Counted from the stretch's first letter, positions 16,775 to 26,308 are shown. The stretch is 39,455 nucleotides of DNA from Bacteroidales bacterium (GCA_017962615.1 JAGCUZ010000017.1:1-39455); one strand, 5' to 3'. Notes: generated from the letters alone by a model not told the origin. Translations and numbers: made by a program.

Positions 16775-18082
16775 ATGTCGAACATAGTAGCCATAGTAGG
16801 TCGCCCGAATGTAGGCAAGTCAACGCTGTTCAACAGGTTGATTGAAGAGCGAAAAGCCATTGTGGACGAGACCAGCGGCGTTACCCGCGACCGCCAGTAC
16901 GGCCATTCCGACTGGAACGGCAAGCATTTCTCCGTAATCGACACCGGCGGATATGTGATGGGCGGCGACGACACCTTCGAAGAGGAGATTCGCAAACAGG
17001 TGCAGCTGGCAATCGAAGAGGCCGACGCAATACTGTTCCTTGTCGACGCCCGCGAGGGTCTTACACCTATGGATGAGGACGTTGCCGACATGCTGCGCCG
17101 TTGTTCAAAGAAGGTGCTGCTGGTGGCCAACAAGGTAGACACTCCCGCGCAGCTGGAGTCGCTGGCCGAGTTCTATCAGCTGGGGCTGGGCGACTGCTAC
17201 CCCATAGCCGGCATCAGCGGCAGCGGCACTGGCGACCTGCTGGATGCCTTGGTTGCCGACTTCGAAAGCGGAGAGGCCGAGCCGGACAGCGGCCTGCCGC
17301 GCATAGCCGTAGTGGGCAGGCCCAACGTGGGCAAAAGTTCGTTTATCAATATGATAACCGGACAGGAGCGGAATATCGTCACACCCATCGCCGGAACAAC
17401 CCGCGACTCGATATACACGCGCTACAACCTCTTCGGCTTCGACTTCAACCTGGTCGACACCGCAGGTATACGCAAGAAGCAGAAGGTGTCGGAGAATCTT
17501 GAGTTCTACTCGGTGATGCGCTCCATACGCGCCATCGAGAACAGCGACGTGTGTGTGCTGATACTCGACGCCAGCCAAGGGCTGGAGCAGCAGGACCTCA
17601 ACATCTTCAGCCTGATACAGCGCAACAACAAAGGCGTGGTAATCATGGTGAACAAATGGGACCTGGTTGAGAAAGAGACCAACACCAACAAACGGTTCGA
17701 GGAGCTGATACGCCAACGCATAGAACCGTTCTCCGACGTACCCATAGTGTTCACGTCGGTGATAAACAAGCAGCGTATATTCAAGGTGTTGGAGACTGTG
17801 CGGCAGGTGTACAATGCCCGTAGCCGCCGCATATCCACTTCCGAACTCAACGACACATTGCTGCCCATCGTGAAAGAGCAGAACCCTCCCCCGTCGGTAA
17901 AGGGGAAATGGGTCAAAATTAAGTACATAACCCAGCTGCCCACGGCTTATCCTCAATTTGTGTTCTTCTGCAACCTGCCGCAGTATGTGCGCGACCCGTA
18001 CAAGAGGTTCGTCGAGAACAGGATGCGCGAACTGTGGGACTTCAACGGCGTGCCTATAACAATTTATTTCAGAGACAAATGA
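16775..18082 (+). CDS. der: Ribosome-assembly GTPase Der (EngA)
   Basis: This 435-aa protein has the diagnostic tandem GTPase domains: first P-loop GRPNVGKST (residues about 8-16) with DTGGY and NKVD, second P-loop GRPNVGKSS (about 180-188) with DTAGIRKK and NKWD, and a C-terminal KH-like domain (about 355-435). Der helps assemble the 50S ribosomal subunit. Length and domains are standard. The stop overlaps the start of the S4-domain gene (ATGA), a pairing that fits since both products act on 50S subunits. Confidence 0.97.
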   Translation: MSNIVAIVGRPNVGKSTLFNRLIEERKAIVDETSGVTRDRQYGHSDWNGKHFSVIDTGGYVMGGDDTFEEEIRKQVQLAIEEADAILFLVDAREGLTPMDEDVADMLRRCSKKVLLVANKVDTPAQLESLAEFYQLGLGDCYPIAGISGSGTGDLLDALVADFESGEAEPDSGLPRIAVVGRPNVGKSSFINMITGQERNIVTPIAGTTRDSIYTRYNLFGFDFNLVDTAGIRKKQKVSENLEFYSVMRSIRAIENSDVCVLILDASQGLEQQDLNIFSLIQRNNKGVVIMVNKWDLVEKETNTNKRFEELIRQRIEPFSDVPIVFTSVINKQRIFKVLETVRQVYNARSRRISTSELNDTLLPIVKEQNPPPSVKGKWVKIKYITQLPTAYPQFVFFCNLPQYVRDPYKRFVENRMRELWDFNGVPITIYFRDK

Positions 18083-18474
18083 GCACCGACAAGAACAGCG
18101 ACGAAACATTACGTATCGACAAATGGCTGTGGGCTGTGAGGCTGTTCAAAACCCGCAGTCAGGCCTCCGAGGCGTGTCATGCCGGACGTGTGAAGATTGA
18201 CGACCGCCTGGTGAAACCGTCGCACGAAGTCAAGGTGGGCGAACGCTACGACATATCCATCGAGCAGCTCCACAAACGTGTGGAGGTGAAGCAGCTGACT
18301 CACAACCGAGTTGGTGCAAAGCTGGTGGAGAACTTCATGACCGACCTCACCCCGCAGGAGGAGTATGAGCGTATACAGATGGTGCGGCAGTACGGGTTTG
18401 AGCGCAGAGACCGTGGTATTGGCCGCCCAACAAAGAAAGACCGCCGTGAAATAGAGGAATTTAAATATAAATAA
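18079..18474 (+). CDS. hslR: Hsp15-like S4-domain RNA-binding protein
   Basis: This 131-aa protein has an N-terminal S4 domain (residues about 10-70: [19 protein letters not shown], then AGRVKID and [10 protein letters not shown]) and a basic C-terminal tail. E. coli Hsp15 binds 50S subunits that carry stalled nascent chains. I chose ATG 18079, which overlaps the der stop, over an upstream in-frame ATG inside der, because the protein then begins just before the S4 domain. Confidence 0.85.
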   Translation: MSTDKNSDETLRIDKWLWAVRLFKTRSQASEACHAGRVKIDDRLVKPSHEVKVGERYDISIEQLHKRVEVKQLTHNRVGAKLVENFMTDLTPQEEYERIQMVRQYGFERRDRGIGRPTKKDRREIEEFKYK

Positions 18475-18491
18475 ACCACAAACGACTAATT

Positions 18492-19940
18492 ATGAGACTG
18501 ACTATGATATTATTGGATGCCCTGCCTCAGGCAACATCGTTTGCCACGCCGACCGTGTGGAACTGGCTGGTACAATTCTTCTTCATCGCCTTGGCGCTGC
18601 TTGTCGCCAACATCATCAGGTGCAAGGTGCCGCTACTGTCTAAAAGCCTTATACCCACGGCTCTGATTGGCGGCGTACTGATACTGTGCATGAAGGCGTT
18701 CCCGTTCTTCCAAACCATAGTGGACAAGACTTCGATGGAGGTGATAACCTACCATGCCCTGGGGCTTGGTTTTGTTGCCCTTGCTCTTAAGAACAACAAG
18801 ATAGAAAGCCGTTCCAGCACACTGAAGGTAACCGAGACGGGAGCCGTGACAGCGTCGACATACGTGATACAGGGCATTTGCGGACTGCTGATAACCATAC
18901 CGATGTACCTTGCCTACAAACAGGCCGGCAAGGGCGACAGCTTCTTCTACGGCAGCGGACTGCTGCTGCCTATGGGCTACGGACAGGGTCCTGGACAGGC
19001 TCTTAACTTTGGCACGATATACAGCCAACAGGCTGCCGACCAAGGCATCGCTTTCCACGGCACAGACTTCGGCCTCGCCATCGCCGCCATCGGCTTCCTC
19101 GTGGGCTCGCTGGTGGGTGTGGTGTATATGAACATACTGCGTCGCAAAGGGATGCTTAAGGCTAAAGGCAACGACTACCGCGAGATATACACGCTGAAGG
19201 ATTACGAGGACGAGAACGAAATTCCCAACACTGAGTCGGTCGACAAGCTGAGCATCCAGGTGTGTCTGGTGCTGTTTGTGTATGCAATGGTGTTCGCCCT
19301 CATGTACGGCGTGGAGCACCTCGACCTCGGCAACTTCGGTACCAAGACCCTGAAACCGATGGTATGGGGATTCAACTTCCTGTGGGGCACGCTGTTCGGC
19401 GTGCTTGTAAAGAGCATACTGCAGAAGTTCAAGGAGGCCAAGATTATGCAGCGCCAGTATGTGAACAACTACATGCTGAACCGCATCAGCGGACTCTGCT
19501 TCGACGTGATGATAATAGCCGGAACGGCGGCCATCAACTTCGAGAACCTGCGCACCATCTGGCTGCCGCTGCTGCTGGTCTGCACTCTGGGTGCCGTGGC
19601 CACGTTCTGGTTCGTGCACAAAGCCTGCCGTCACCTATACCCCGACTACCAGTACGAAGGATTCTTCTCGATGTTCGGCATGCTGACGGGCACGGCGAGC
19701 AACGGCATGATACTGCTGCGCGAGGTGGACCCGAAGTTTGAGACACCTGCGTCCAACAATCTGGTTCTGCAGACGATACCCGCCATAGTGCTGGGTTTCC
19801 CCGTGCTGCTGCTCATGGGCTTCGCCCCCAACAGTCTCACCAACACAATAATCACACTGGGAATACTCACCGCCTACATATTGATAATGAGCCTGTTTAT
19901 ATTTAGGAAGAAGATATTTAAAAAGAAGAAATCACGTTAG
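18492..19940 (+). CDS. GltS-like sodium/glutamate symporter family protein
   Basis: This is a 482-aa inner-membrane protein with about 11 to 12 hydrophobic helices. It resembles the ESS (GltS) family: a LVANIIRCKVPLLSKSLIPTALIGG segment in the first half, a GSGLLLPMGYGQGPGQALNFG loop in place of the GltS Gly-rich re-entrant loop, and a second repeat with GMLTGTASNGMILLREVDP. The substrate may be glutamate or another anion; the altered loop makes this uncertain. A cytoplasmic linker with many charged residues lies near residues 220-255. The basic tail KKIFKKKKSR ends directly at a repeat array. Confidence 0.8.
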   Translation: MRLTMILLDALPQATSFATPTVWNWLVQFFFIALALLVANIIRCKVPLLSKSLIPTALIGGVLILCMKAFPFFQTIVDKTSMEVITYHALGLGFVALALKNNKIESRSSTLKVTETGAVTASTYVIQGICGLLITIPMYLAYKQAGKGDSFFYGSGLLLPMGYGQGPGQALNFGTIYSQQAADQGIAFHGTDFGLAIAAIGFLVGSLVGVVYMNILRRKGMLKAKGNDYREIYTLKDYEDENEIPNTESVDKLSIQVCLVLFVYAMVFALMYGVEHLDLGNFGTKTLKPMVWGFNFLWGTLFGVLVKSILQKFKEAKIMQRQYVNNYMLNRISGLCFDVMIIAGTAAINFENLRTIWLPLLLVCTLGAVATFWFVHKACRHLYPDYQYEGFFSMFGMLTGTASNGMILLREVDPKFETPASNNLVLQTIPAIVLGFPVLLLMGFAPNSLTNTIITLGILTAYILIMSLFIFRKKIFKKKKSR

Positions 19941-20033
19941 TTTTAAGTTATAAGTTCTAAGTTTTAAGTGGCTGACGTACCACACTCTATCGTATCTATC
20001 ACATCTATCGCATCTATCCTATCATCTATTGTA
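19941..20033. repeat. Composite array: heptamers, cap, nonamers
   Basis: Starting right after the upstream stop: CTTANAA heptamers (on the minus strand; 19941-19967), the decamer cap GCGTCAGCCA in variant form (GTGGCTGACG on the plus strand, 19968-19977), then CTATCGCAT-type nonamers (19985-20030). It lies before pyrB. Confidence 0.85.
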
Positions 20034-20061
20034 TAACAAAAACTAAAAAACCACATATATT

Positions 20062-20979
20062 ATGAGTAATTTAAAAGGACGCAACCTGATTTCCATCACC
20101 GACTTCTCTAAGGAGGAGTACATTCAGGTGCTGGACATTGCCGAGGGGTTTGAGAAAAACCCGAAACAGAAAATCCTGAGTGACAAGGTTATCGCCACAC
20201 TGTTCTTCGAGCCGTCGACGCGCACACGCCTGAGTTTCGAGAGTGCGGCCAACCAGCTGGGGGCCCGCATCATCGGCTTCAGCGACCCGGGCGGCACGAG
20301 CGTGCAGAAAGGCGAGTCACTTCACGACACCATCGTCATGGTGTCGAGCTACAGCGACCTTATAGTTATGCGCAACCCCAAGGAGGGCTCGTCGCGCTAT
20401 GCCAGCGAGGTAGCCACGGTGCCTGTCATCAACGCCGGCGACGGCGCCAACCAGCACCCCACTCAGTGCATGCTCGACCTCTACTCTATCCGCAAGACGC
20501 AGGGAACGCTCGAGAATCTGAACATCGCCTGCGTGGGCGACCTGAAGTACGGGCGCACTGTGCACTCGCTGGTGCAGGCCATGTGCAACTTCAACGCCAC
20601 GTTCCATCTGGTTTCGCCCGAGGAGCTGAAACTGCCCAGTTCGGTGAAGATGAGCATCAAGGACGCAGGACTTAAATACTACCAGTACACTGATATACGC
20701 GACATAGTACCTGTGGCCGACATCATTTATATGACCCGCGTGCAGCGCGAGCGCTTCCCCGACCCGATGGAGTACGAGCGCGTCAAGGACAGCTGCATCC
20801 TCACCGCCTCAATGCTGAAGGGTTGCAAGGACACGATGCGTGTGCTGCACCCGCTGCCTCGCGTGAACGAGATCACCGTCGATGTCGACAGCACCCCCTA
20901 TGCCTACTACTTCCGTCAGGCTCAGAACGGTGTGTACGTGCGCCAAGCCCTGATGGCAGCAATCCTCGGCGTGAAGTGA
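20062..20979 (+). CDS. pyrB: Aspartate carbamoyltransferase catalytic subunit
   Basis: This 305-aa enzyme makes N-carbamoyl-aspartate from carbamoyl phosphate and aspartate, the first committed step of pyrimidine synthesis. Carbamoyl phosphate loop: FFEPSTRTRLSFE (Ser52-Arg56). Also present are the QHPTQCMLDLYSI segment, the aspartate-loop region MTRVQRERFPDPMEY, and HPLPRVNEI. Length is typical. pyrI follows 55 bp later, so a dodecameric, nucleotide-regulated enzyme is expected. Confidence 0.98.
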   Translation: MSNLKGRNLISITDFSKEEYIQVLDIAEGFEKNPKQKILSDKVIATLFFEPSTRTRLSFESAANQLGARIIGFSDPGGTSVQKGESLHDTIVMVSSYSDLIVMRNPKEGSSRYASEVATVPVINAGDGANQHPTQCMLDLYSIRKTQGTLENLNIACVGDLKYGRTVHSLVQAMCNFNATFHLVSPEELKLPSSVKMSIKDAGLKYYQYTDIRDIVPVADIIYMTRVQRERFPDPMEYERVKDSCILTASMLKGCKDTMRVLHPLPRVNEITVDVDSTPYAYYFRQAQNGVYVRQALMAAILGVK

Positions 20980-20997
20980 AAGTCTTAATTTCAAAGG

Positions 20998-21032
20998 TTT
21001 TTAATTTTTAATTATTAATTATTAATTTTTAA
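20998..21032. repeat. Heptamer array (TTWTTAA), five units
   Basis: Five exact units in register: TTTTTAA, TTTTTAA, TTATTAA, TTATTAA, TTTTTAA. The array stops 2 nt before the pyrI ATG and fills the ribosome-binding region. Confidence 0.9.
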
Positions 21033-21034
21033 TC

Positions 21035-21496
21035 ATGGAAACAAAGAAGGAATTAACGGTGTCGGCCATCGAGAATGGCACTGTCATCGACCATATACCC
21101 ACAACGGCATTGTTCCAGGTAATCCATATCCTCGGACTCGAAAACTACAAAGAAGAGGTGCTTATCGGCAACAACCTCGACAGTAAGAAAATCGACCACA
21201 AGGGTATCATCAAAATCAAGAACAAACATTTCAGCAAAGAGGAAATCAGCCGCATAGCTTTGGTGGCTCCTTACGCAACAATCATCAACATCGAGAACTA
21301 CTCCGTGGTTGACAAGTTCCAGACCGAGGTCCCCGAGCACATCGAGCGCTTCGTGAAATGCGCCAACCCCAAGTGCATCACCAATGCCGAGGCTGTGCCA
21401 ACCAAGTTTGACGTTGTCGACAAGGAGAACCTGAAGCTGAAGTGCCATTACTGCGAGAAGTTCACGACCAAGGAGACCCTGACGTTCATCCGCTAA
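21035..21496 (+). CDS. pyrI: Aspartate carbamoyltransferase regulatory subunit
   Basis: This 153-aa chain has the N-terminal nucleotide-binding domain (VSAIENGTVIDHIP, the usual opening) and a C-terminal zinc domain with Cys109, Cys114, Cys137 and Cys140 (CANPKC, CHYC), which hold the zinc that contacts PyrB. It lies downstream of pyrB in the usual order. An AT-only repeat array sits where a Shine-Dalgarno site would be. Confidence 0.97.
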   Translation: METKKELTVSAIENGTVIDHIPTTALFQVIHILGLENYKEEVLIGNNLDSKKIDHKGIIKIKNKHFSKEEISRIALVAPYATIINIENYSVVDKFQTEVPEHIERFVKCANPKCITNAEAVPTKFDVVDKENLKLKCHYCEKFTTKETLTFIR

Positions 21497-21506
21497 GCTT
21501 ACGGCC

Positions 21507-21974
21507 ATGAAAAAGCAACACTTCAAACGCTATTTCACGGCAATGGCCGTCGTCACGCTGCTGCTGTTGGTGATAAGCGTGGCGGCCATGTGGAAGCTGA
21601 ACAGCGAAGGACATCTGTTTTTCTTCATGCCCGTGTCGGTTGTGTACTTCTGCGTAATCACGTCGCTGCTGCACGTGGTCATTGTCAACAGCTGCTTCAA
21701 GGACCCGCGCTCATTCGTGAAGAATTTCCTCCTGCTGTCGGTGGGATACCTGCTGCTGAACCTGTTTGTCATCTTGATATTCATCTTCAACCACATGAAA
21801 GATGTGCATGCAGCCAAGTACTTCACCGTCACCTTCCTTATTCTCTACCTGGCCTATCTGGTGCTCGAAACCGTGTCGCTAAGCCTCTTTGTTACGAGGC
21901 AGCGGCGCGAGGCACAGCAGAAACTCGCCGAAGAGGCTTCCGCCGAAGAAAAGCCTGCGGCAGCCATAGAATAG
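21507..21974 (+). CDS. Small four-helix membrane protein, unknown
   Basis: This 155-aa protein has four predicted transmembrane helices (residues about 9-28, 36-58, 70-92 and 104-127), a basic N-terminus, and a charged, Ala/Glu-rich cytoplasmic tail. I recognise no family motif. It follows pyrI by 10 bp and ends before a terminator, so it is likely the last gene of the pyrBI transcript. Confidence 0.7.
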   Translation: MKKQHFKRYFTAMAVVTLLLLVISVAAMWKLNSEGHLFFFMPVSVVYFCVITSLLHVVIVNSCFKDPRSFVKNFLLLSVGYLLLNLFVILIFIFNHMKDVHAAKYFTVTFLILYLAYLVLETVSLSLFVTRQRREAQQKLAEEASAEEKPAAAIE

Positions 21975-22011
21975 GCTTCATACATCAAGGCATTCAAGCC
22001 TGCACTAACGC

Positions 22012-22049
22012 CGGGAGGCACACCACAACAGGTGCGCCTCCCGTTTGTT
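22012..22049 (+). terminator. Terminator after pyrBI operon
   Basis: Stem CGGGAGGC/GCCTCCCG extended inward by CACC/GGTG around an ACAACA loop, followed by the T-rich TTTGTTT. It lies between convergent genes and may serve both. Confidence 0.75.
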
Positions 22050-22074
22050 TAAAGAGCGTGAGTATATGCCAGTG

Positions 22075-23913
22075 TTAGAGCAGTTTGCCGATATATTGCT
22101 CCAAGTGTGCACGCCGCAGTATTGAGGCAATTTCTTGGCGGAACTCTTTCTTGTAGTAGAAAAACATCTGCTTCTGCTCGTGCTTCTCGTTAGGATGCCG
22201 CGGCACATACACGGGCTGCATCGTCTCGGGATTCACGCCGGTGTAGTACATCTCGGTGCTCAGCGTCATCGGCGTGGGCGTGAAATCCTGTATCTGCTCC
22301 AGCCTGTAGCCCAACCGTTTGAGCTTCAGAGCCAGCTCGGCCATGTCGCGCAAGCGGCAGCCTGGGTGCGAGCTTATGAAATAGGGTATCAGCTGATAGG
22401 GCAGCCCCGCCTTACGGCATATCTCGTCGAAGCGTTGCTTGCTCTCTACGAAGAGGTCGAATCCGGGCTTGCGCATCAGGTGCAGAACCGCGGCGCTGGC
22501 ATGTTCGGGAGCCACCTTCAGTCGGCCGCTTACATGGTGGTGCACCACCTCCTCGAAATACTTCCAGCCTTGGTTGCCGCCCGTGAAGAGGTCGCAGCGT
22601 ATGCCGCTGCCTATGTAGAGATGCTTCACGCCGGGCATAGCCGCCACCTTGCGGTAGAGGTCGATAAGCCGTCCGTGGTCGCTGTCGAGGTTTGGGCATA
22701 TCGACGGCTGTATGCAGCTGTAGCGAGCGCACTTAAGGCAGCGGCTCTTGTCTTTGCCGCCCATGCCGTACATATTGGCCGACGGGCCGCCAAGGTCGCT
22801 CAACACTCCTTTGAACTCGGGGTCGCGGGTAATCGCAGCCACCTCGCGCAGTATCGACTCCTCGCTACGCGACGCTATCTGCTTGCCTTGATGGGCCGAT
22901 ATGGTGCAGAACGAGCAGCCGCCGAAGCAGCCCCTGTGGGTGTTCACGCTCCAGCGTATCATCTCGAAAGCGGGTATCGCACCGCGTTTCTTGTATTTAG
23001 GATGGGGACGGCGCATATACGGCAGCTCGAACGAGGCGTCGATTTCCTCGGTTGTCATAGGCGGCTCGGGGGGATTGATAACGACGAAGTCCTCTCCCAC
23101 CCTCTGCACCAGCCTTGAGCAGACCATCTTGTTGCTCTCGCGTTCTATGATGCGGAAGTTCTCGGCCTCTTTCATCTTGTCTTTCTGGCAGCTCTCGTGG
23201 CTGTGCAGACTTATGGTGTCGCCTGCGTCGGCAGGCGTGCCGGTCGTCCTGTAGCCCACCTGAGGCAACCTCCGCAGCTCGTCGGTGCCGCCACCGTTGG
23301 AAATAACATCGGCTATCTTCCTCATCGTGCATTCGCCCATGCCGTACACGAGTAGGTCGGCGGGGCACTCGCACAGTATGCTCGGCCTCAGCCTGTCGGC
23401 CCAGTAGTCGTAGTGGGTAAGCCTGCGCATCGAAGCCTCGATGCCGCCAATCACCACAGGCACATCGGGATAGAGCCGCTTCAATATACGGCTGTAGACG
23501 TAGGTGGCGTAGTCGGGACGGAATCCCGCCATGCCGCCGGGCGTGTAGGCGTCGTCGTGACGCAGACGGCGGGCGGCGGTGTAGTGGTTCACCATCGAGT
23601 CCATAACGCCCGACGTGACGCCGAAAAACAGTCGCGGACGCCCGAACTTGCAGAAGTCGCGCAGCGACTCCACGCTCCCCCTCTCCTGCTCCTTGGGCAC
23701 GTTGGGCTGCGGTATTATCGCCACCCTGTAGCCCGCAGCCTCCAGTGTGCGGCCTATCACCGCCGTGCCGAAAGCCGGATGGTCCACGTATGCGTCGCCG
23801 CTTACAAGCACCACGTCCACGCCGTCCCATCCCCGTTGCCGAGTCTCCTCGAGGGTTATAGGCAGGAATTTCGCGCCCGTCAGCAACTCCGCAGGTCTCT
23901 CTATATGGTTCAC
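22075..23913 (-). CDS. ygiQ: YgiQ-family radical SAM protein
   Basis: This 612-aa protein belongs to the YgiQ family. The N-terminal domain (PITLEETRQRGWDGVDVVLVSGDAYVDHP) is characteristic, and the iron-sulfur cluster motif is Cys329-Cys333-Cys336 in RGCFGGCSFC. The C-terminal part includes KRLGYRLEQIQDFTPTPMTL. The reaction of the family is not known. The start is GTG at 23913. It stands alone on the minus strand, convergent with the pyrBI unit. Confidence 0.93.
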   Translation of the reverse strand: MNHIERPAELLTGAKFLPITLEETRQRGWDGVDVVLVSGDAYVDHPAFGTAVIGRTLEAAGYRVAIIPQPNVPKEQERGSVESLRDFCKFGRPRLFFGVTSGVMDSMVNHYTAARRLRHDDAYTPGGMAGFRPDYATYVYSRILKRLYPDVPVVIGGIEASMRRLTHYDYWADRLRPSILCECPADLLVYGMGECTMRKIADVISNGGGTDELRRLPQVGYRTTGTPADAGDTISLHSHESCQKDKMKEAENFRIIERESNKMVCSRLVQRVGEDFVVINPPEPPMTTEEIDASFELPYMRRPHPKYKKRGAIPAFEMIRWSVNTHRGCFGGCSFCTISAHQGKQIASRSEESILREVAAITRDPEFKGVLSDLGGPSANMYGMGGKDKSRCLKCARYSCIQPSICPNLDSDHGRLIDLYRKVAAMPGVKHLYIGSGIRCDLFTGGNQGWKYFEEVVHHHVSGRLKVAPEHASAAVLHLMRKPGFDLFVESKQRFDEICRKAGLPYQLIPYFISSHPGCRLRDMAELALKLKRLGYRLEQIQDFTPTPMTLSTEMYYTGVNPETMQPVYVPRHPNEKHEQKQMFFYYKKEFRQEIASILRRAHLEQYIGKLL

Positions 23914-24074
23914 GTCGTTTTGCGTTTACACCATTGTTAACGCAGTTCTTCACGTATTATTGCCCTGGCGGCATGCAATATGTTTCTGCGGCATATACAA
24001 GCCCCGCGGCAGTTAACAACAAAATATGTTGATAACTATTTGTCGGCAAACCGCTGCGATTGCGATTTTATTAG

Positions 24075-24082
24075 TAATTTTG
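24075..24082 (+). promoter_or_regulatory. Promoter -7 box of thioredoxin-fold gene
   Basis: TAATTTTG, an exact TAnnTTTG, 20 nt before the ATG at 24103. No clear TTTG at -33. Confidence 0.5.
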
Positions 24083-24102
24083 CAATTCAAAACCATGTAA
24101 CG

Positions 24103-25569
24103 ATGAAACGTCATTTGCTGCTCTCGTTTTTGTTGTGCGCCACCATATTCGGAGCATCGGCACAGCAAAACATAACCATTAAAGGCTCTGCCGTCAACGG
24201 GCGGGGCAAACTCGTCGAGCTGTATCGCTACACCGACCCCGTCAGCAACCGCCTCAAGCTGCTCGACTCCTGCCGCGTCGGCTCCAAGCAGGACTTCATC
24301 CTGCGCACCTACGCCAACTACCCCCTCCTGCTCGTGCTTCAGGTCGACGACTACAACATGTCGTTCTACGCCGAGCCGGGACGCGACTACAACGTGTCTA
24401 TACCCAACTTCAACTGGAACACCGACGAACAGAAGAACATCCACCTCGACCGTGTGCCGCTGCCCGTCGAGTTCAGCGGACTGCCGAGCAACGACATCAA
24501 CCTGCTCATCGACGACTTCCACACGATAATCGACACATTCATAGTGCGCAACCGCGTTCACTTCGACTATAAGTTCCACCCCGACAAGCGCTATTTCGAC
24601 ACCCTCGTGGCACTGCTTGGCGACATGTCGGCCGACGGTGACGGCGGCGATTTCCTTGCCCGCTACAAACGCTACTACCTCGCACGCCTCAAGTACGACC
24701 TGCGCTTCGAAAGCCGCGCACGCACCTTCAACAAAGAAATCGCCGGACAGCCCATCCTCTACTACGACGAAAGCTACATGTCGCTCTTCTGCGACCTCTT
24801 CGGCGACTATATCTCCCACGGCAACAAACTCCTCTCGCAGCGACAGATATGCCGCTGGGTCGAGAACCTCGACGTGAGCACCTACCTCGACTCCCTCGGC
24901 GTCGACCCGCTGCTGCGCAACGAGCAAGTACGCGAGCTCGCCTTCCTCGTAGCCATGAACGAGTCCTACTACGACTTCCGCAACTACGACCGCCAGTCGG
25001 TCTGCAAGACCCTCATGCGCTTCGCCAACACCACCAAGTTCCCAGAGCACAAACAGCTGGCCGAGACACTCCTGCAAGCCTACGCCGGAGAGGAAGGCGG
25101 CCAGCAGATGCCGCGCTTCGTCCTGCCCGACGCCGACGGACAGCTTGTCGACCTCAACAGCTACCGCGGCGAATGGATATACATCGCCTTCGTGCGATGC
25201 ACCGACCCCAACAGCATCGGCGAGCTTGAGACCATGTCGCACTTCATCGACAGCGTCTACAAGAAAAGCGACAGCATCGAGTTCATCACCATCGACTGCT
25301 GCCGCGACCGCGACAAGATGAACGAGTTCCTCGCCGGCAAACGCGGCAAAAAATACAGCTGGACCTGGCTGCACTTCGACGGTCGCTACGACCTCCTGCG
25401 CCAGTTCGACGTCTACAGCTACCCCTGGTTCGTCCTCATCGACCCCGACGGCCGCATCCACTACCACGTCACCCCCGCCCCATCCACCGGTTTCCTCATC
25501 ACCCCCCCCTGGCAGCGCGCCAAAACCGAGCCCAAGAAAGTCTTCTTCCTCGACCAGTACCGCCAATAA
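24103..25569 (+). CDS. Secreted thioredoxin-fold (TlpA/redoxin-like) protein
   Basis: This is a 488-aa exported protein: signal peptide cut near ASA-QQ (residue 20), a large N-terminal domain of about 320 residues as in Bacteroidales DUF4369/TlpA relatives (an early KGSAVNGRGKLVELYRY strand pair), then a thioredoxin fold from about 340 (MPRFVLPDADGQLVDLNSYRGEWIYIAFV). The redox site has only one cysteine: Cys366 in RCTDP where C-x-x-C is usual, with Pro369 replacing the second Cys. The cis-Pro loop (YSYPWFVLIDPDG) remains. So it is probably not a classical disulfide oxidoreductase. ATG 24103 was chosen for the signal peptide and promoter; the frame is open upstream to 23980. Fragments of its 3' end recur at 26509-26567 and 26833-26849. 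Confidence 0.82.
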   Translation: MKRHLLLSFLLCATIFGASAQQNITIKGSAVNGRGKLVELYRYTDPVSNRLKLLDSCRVGSKQDFILRTYANYPLLLVLQVDDYNMSFYAEPGRDYNVSIPNFNWNTDEQKNIHLDRVPLPVEFSGLPSNDINLLIDDFHTIIDTFIVRNRVHFDYKFHPDKRYFDTLVALLGDMSADGDGGDFLARYKRYYLARLKYDLRFESRARTFNKEIAGQPILYYDESYMSLFCDLFGDYISHGNKLLSQRQICRWVENLDVSTYLDSLGVDPLLRNEQVRELAFLVAMNESYYDFRNYDRQSVCKTLMRFANTTKFPEHKQLAETLLQAYAGEEGGQQMPRFVLPDADGQLVDLNSYRGEWIYIAFVRCTDPNSIGELETMSHFIDSVYKKSDSIEFITIDCCRDRDKMNEFLAGKRGKKYSWTWLHFDGRYDLLRQFDVYSYPWFVLIDPDGRIHYHVTPAPSTGFLITPPWQRAKTEPKKVFFLDQYRQ

Positions 25570-25604
25570 TCCCCTTAGCCCATTTCGGGGCAAACATCAT
25601 AAAA

Positions 25605-25638
25605 AGAAGGCGGCACGCAACCCTGCGCGCCGCCTTCT
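25605..25638. terminator. Hairpin between convergent genes
   Basis: Ten-bp perfect stem AGAAGGCGGC/GCCGCCTTCT, loop of 14 nt; A-run on its left gives a U-run for the minus-strand transcript. It could end transcripts from both sides. Confidence 0.65.
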
Positions 25639-25670
25639 GTGTCTATGCGATTTGAGTGTTTGTTAGTTAA

Positions 25671-26057
25671 TTACCAAGGTCTGCTTGCACTTCTGCATTC
25701 AGCTCCCCAAATTTCAATCTTTTTTATCTTAATACCACAAACCCCCTCTCCTACATCAACATGATTCACGTAGGAGCCGGACTTGCTAAAGTCTATTGTT
25801 CTTGTTACTTCTTTTTCAATACCTTTTGAATTAACATATGTGATTCTACAAAGTACTTTACCGTTAGCAGGTTGTTCAACACTTGGTTCTGTAGTAATAT
25901 CAATACCACCACGACAATCATTCGCGGTGCTTGAAAGATATGCGGTAATATGTCCACCATTACCACCTTCAAGTTTACACTGGTCCGCATGATGCTGTGC
26001 ATTGGCGGCGAGGCTGAGACCGAAGACGGCTACTAAAACTAAAAGTATTTTCTTCAT
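25671..26057 (-). CDS. Small secreted protein, unknown
   Basis: This is a 128-aa protein with a clear signal peptide (MKKILLVLVAVFGLSLAANA, cleavage before QHH). The mature part has four cysteines, probably forming disulfides, and a beta-rich look (GGHITAYLSST, VLCRITYVNSKG, VCGIKIKKIEIWG). No family is recognised. Base composition is richer in AT than the housekeeping genes on either side, in line with the accessory block that begins here. A promoter box at 26352-26359 would give it a leader of about 290 nt that contains the inverted repeat at 26193-26308. Confidence 0.7.
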   Translation of the reverse strand: MKKILLVLVAVFGLSLAANAQHHADQCKLEGGNGGHITAYLSSTANDCRGGIDITTEPSVEQPANGKVLCRITYVNSKGIEKEVTRTIDFSKSGSYVNHVDVGEGVCGIKIKKIEIWGAECRSASRPW

Positions 26058-26192
26058 TGTTCTTTTCTGGCGGTGTTTATCCTGTCGCCTGCAGTTTTGT
26101 GTGCTTGTTTATCGCATAGACAATTCACGTCCCGCCAGAGCCGAAAAGGACAACCATATTAAAAGAAGCGTGGCTCTGTATGCCACTTCTTT

Positions 26193-26308
26193 CGAATAGA
26201 GGTCGTAGGAATCACCTTGGGCTAAAGAAACGGAAACAGTCCACGCATATACACGTAAACCGTTACACTTCTCTGCGCCCTATTAGAAATTTCCTACGTT
26301 TCTATTCG
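26193..26308. repeat. Nested inverted repeat, possible leader RNA structure
   Basis: Arms 26193-26211 and 26291-26308 are inverted copies: CGAATAGA and CGTAGGAA on the left pair with TTCCTACG and TCTATTCG on the right, with 2-3 nt unpaired between the two blocks. Inside are AACGG and CCGTT near 26229 and 26264. Beside it, 26163-26191 forms another hairpin (AAGAAG, TGGC / GCCA, CTTCTT). On the minus strand it would lie in the 5' leader of the small secreted protein gene. Confidence 0.65.

Noticed and set aside
22135-23118. Long plus-strand ORF opposite ygiQ
   Set aside because: It lies wholly within ygiQ on the other strand, and its translation is Ala/His/Val-rich without any family pattern.
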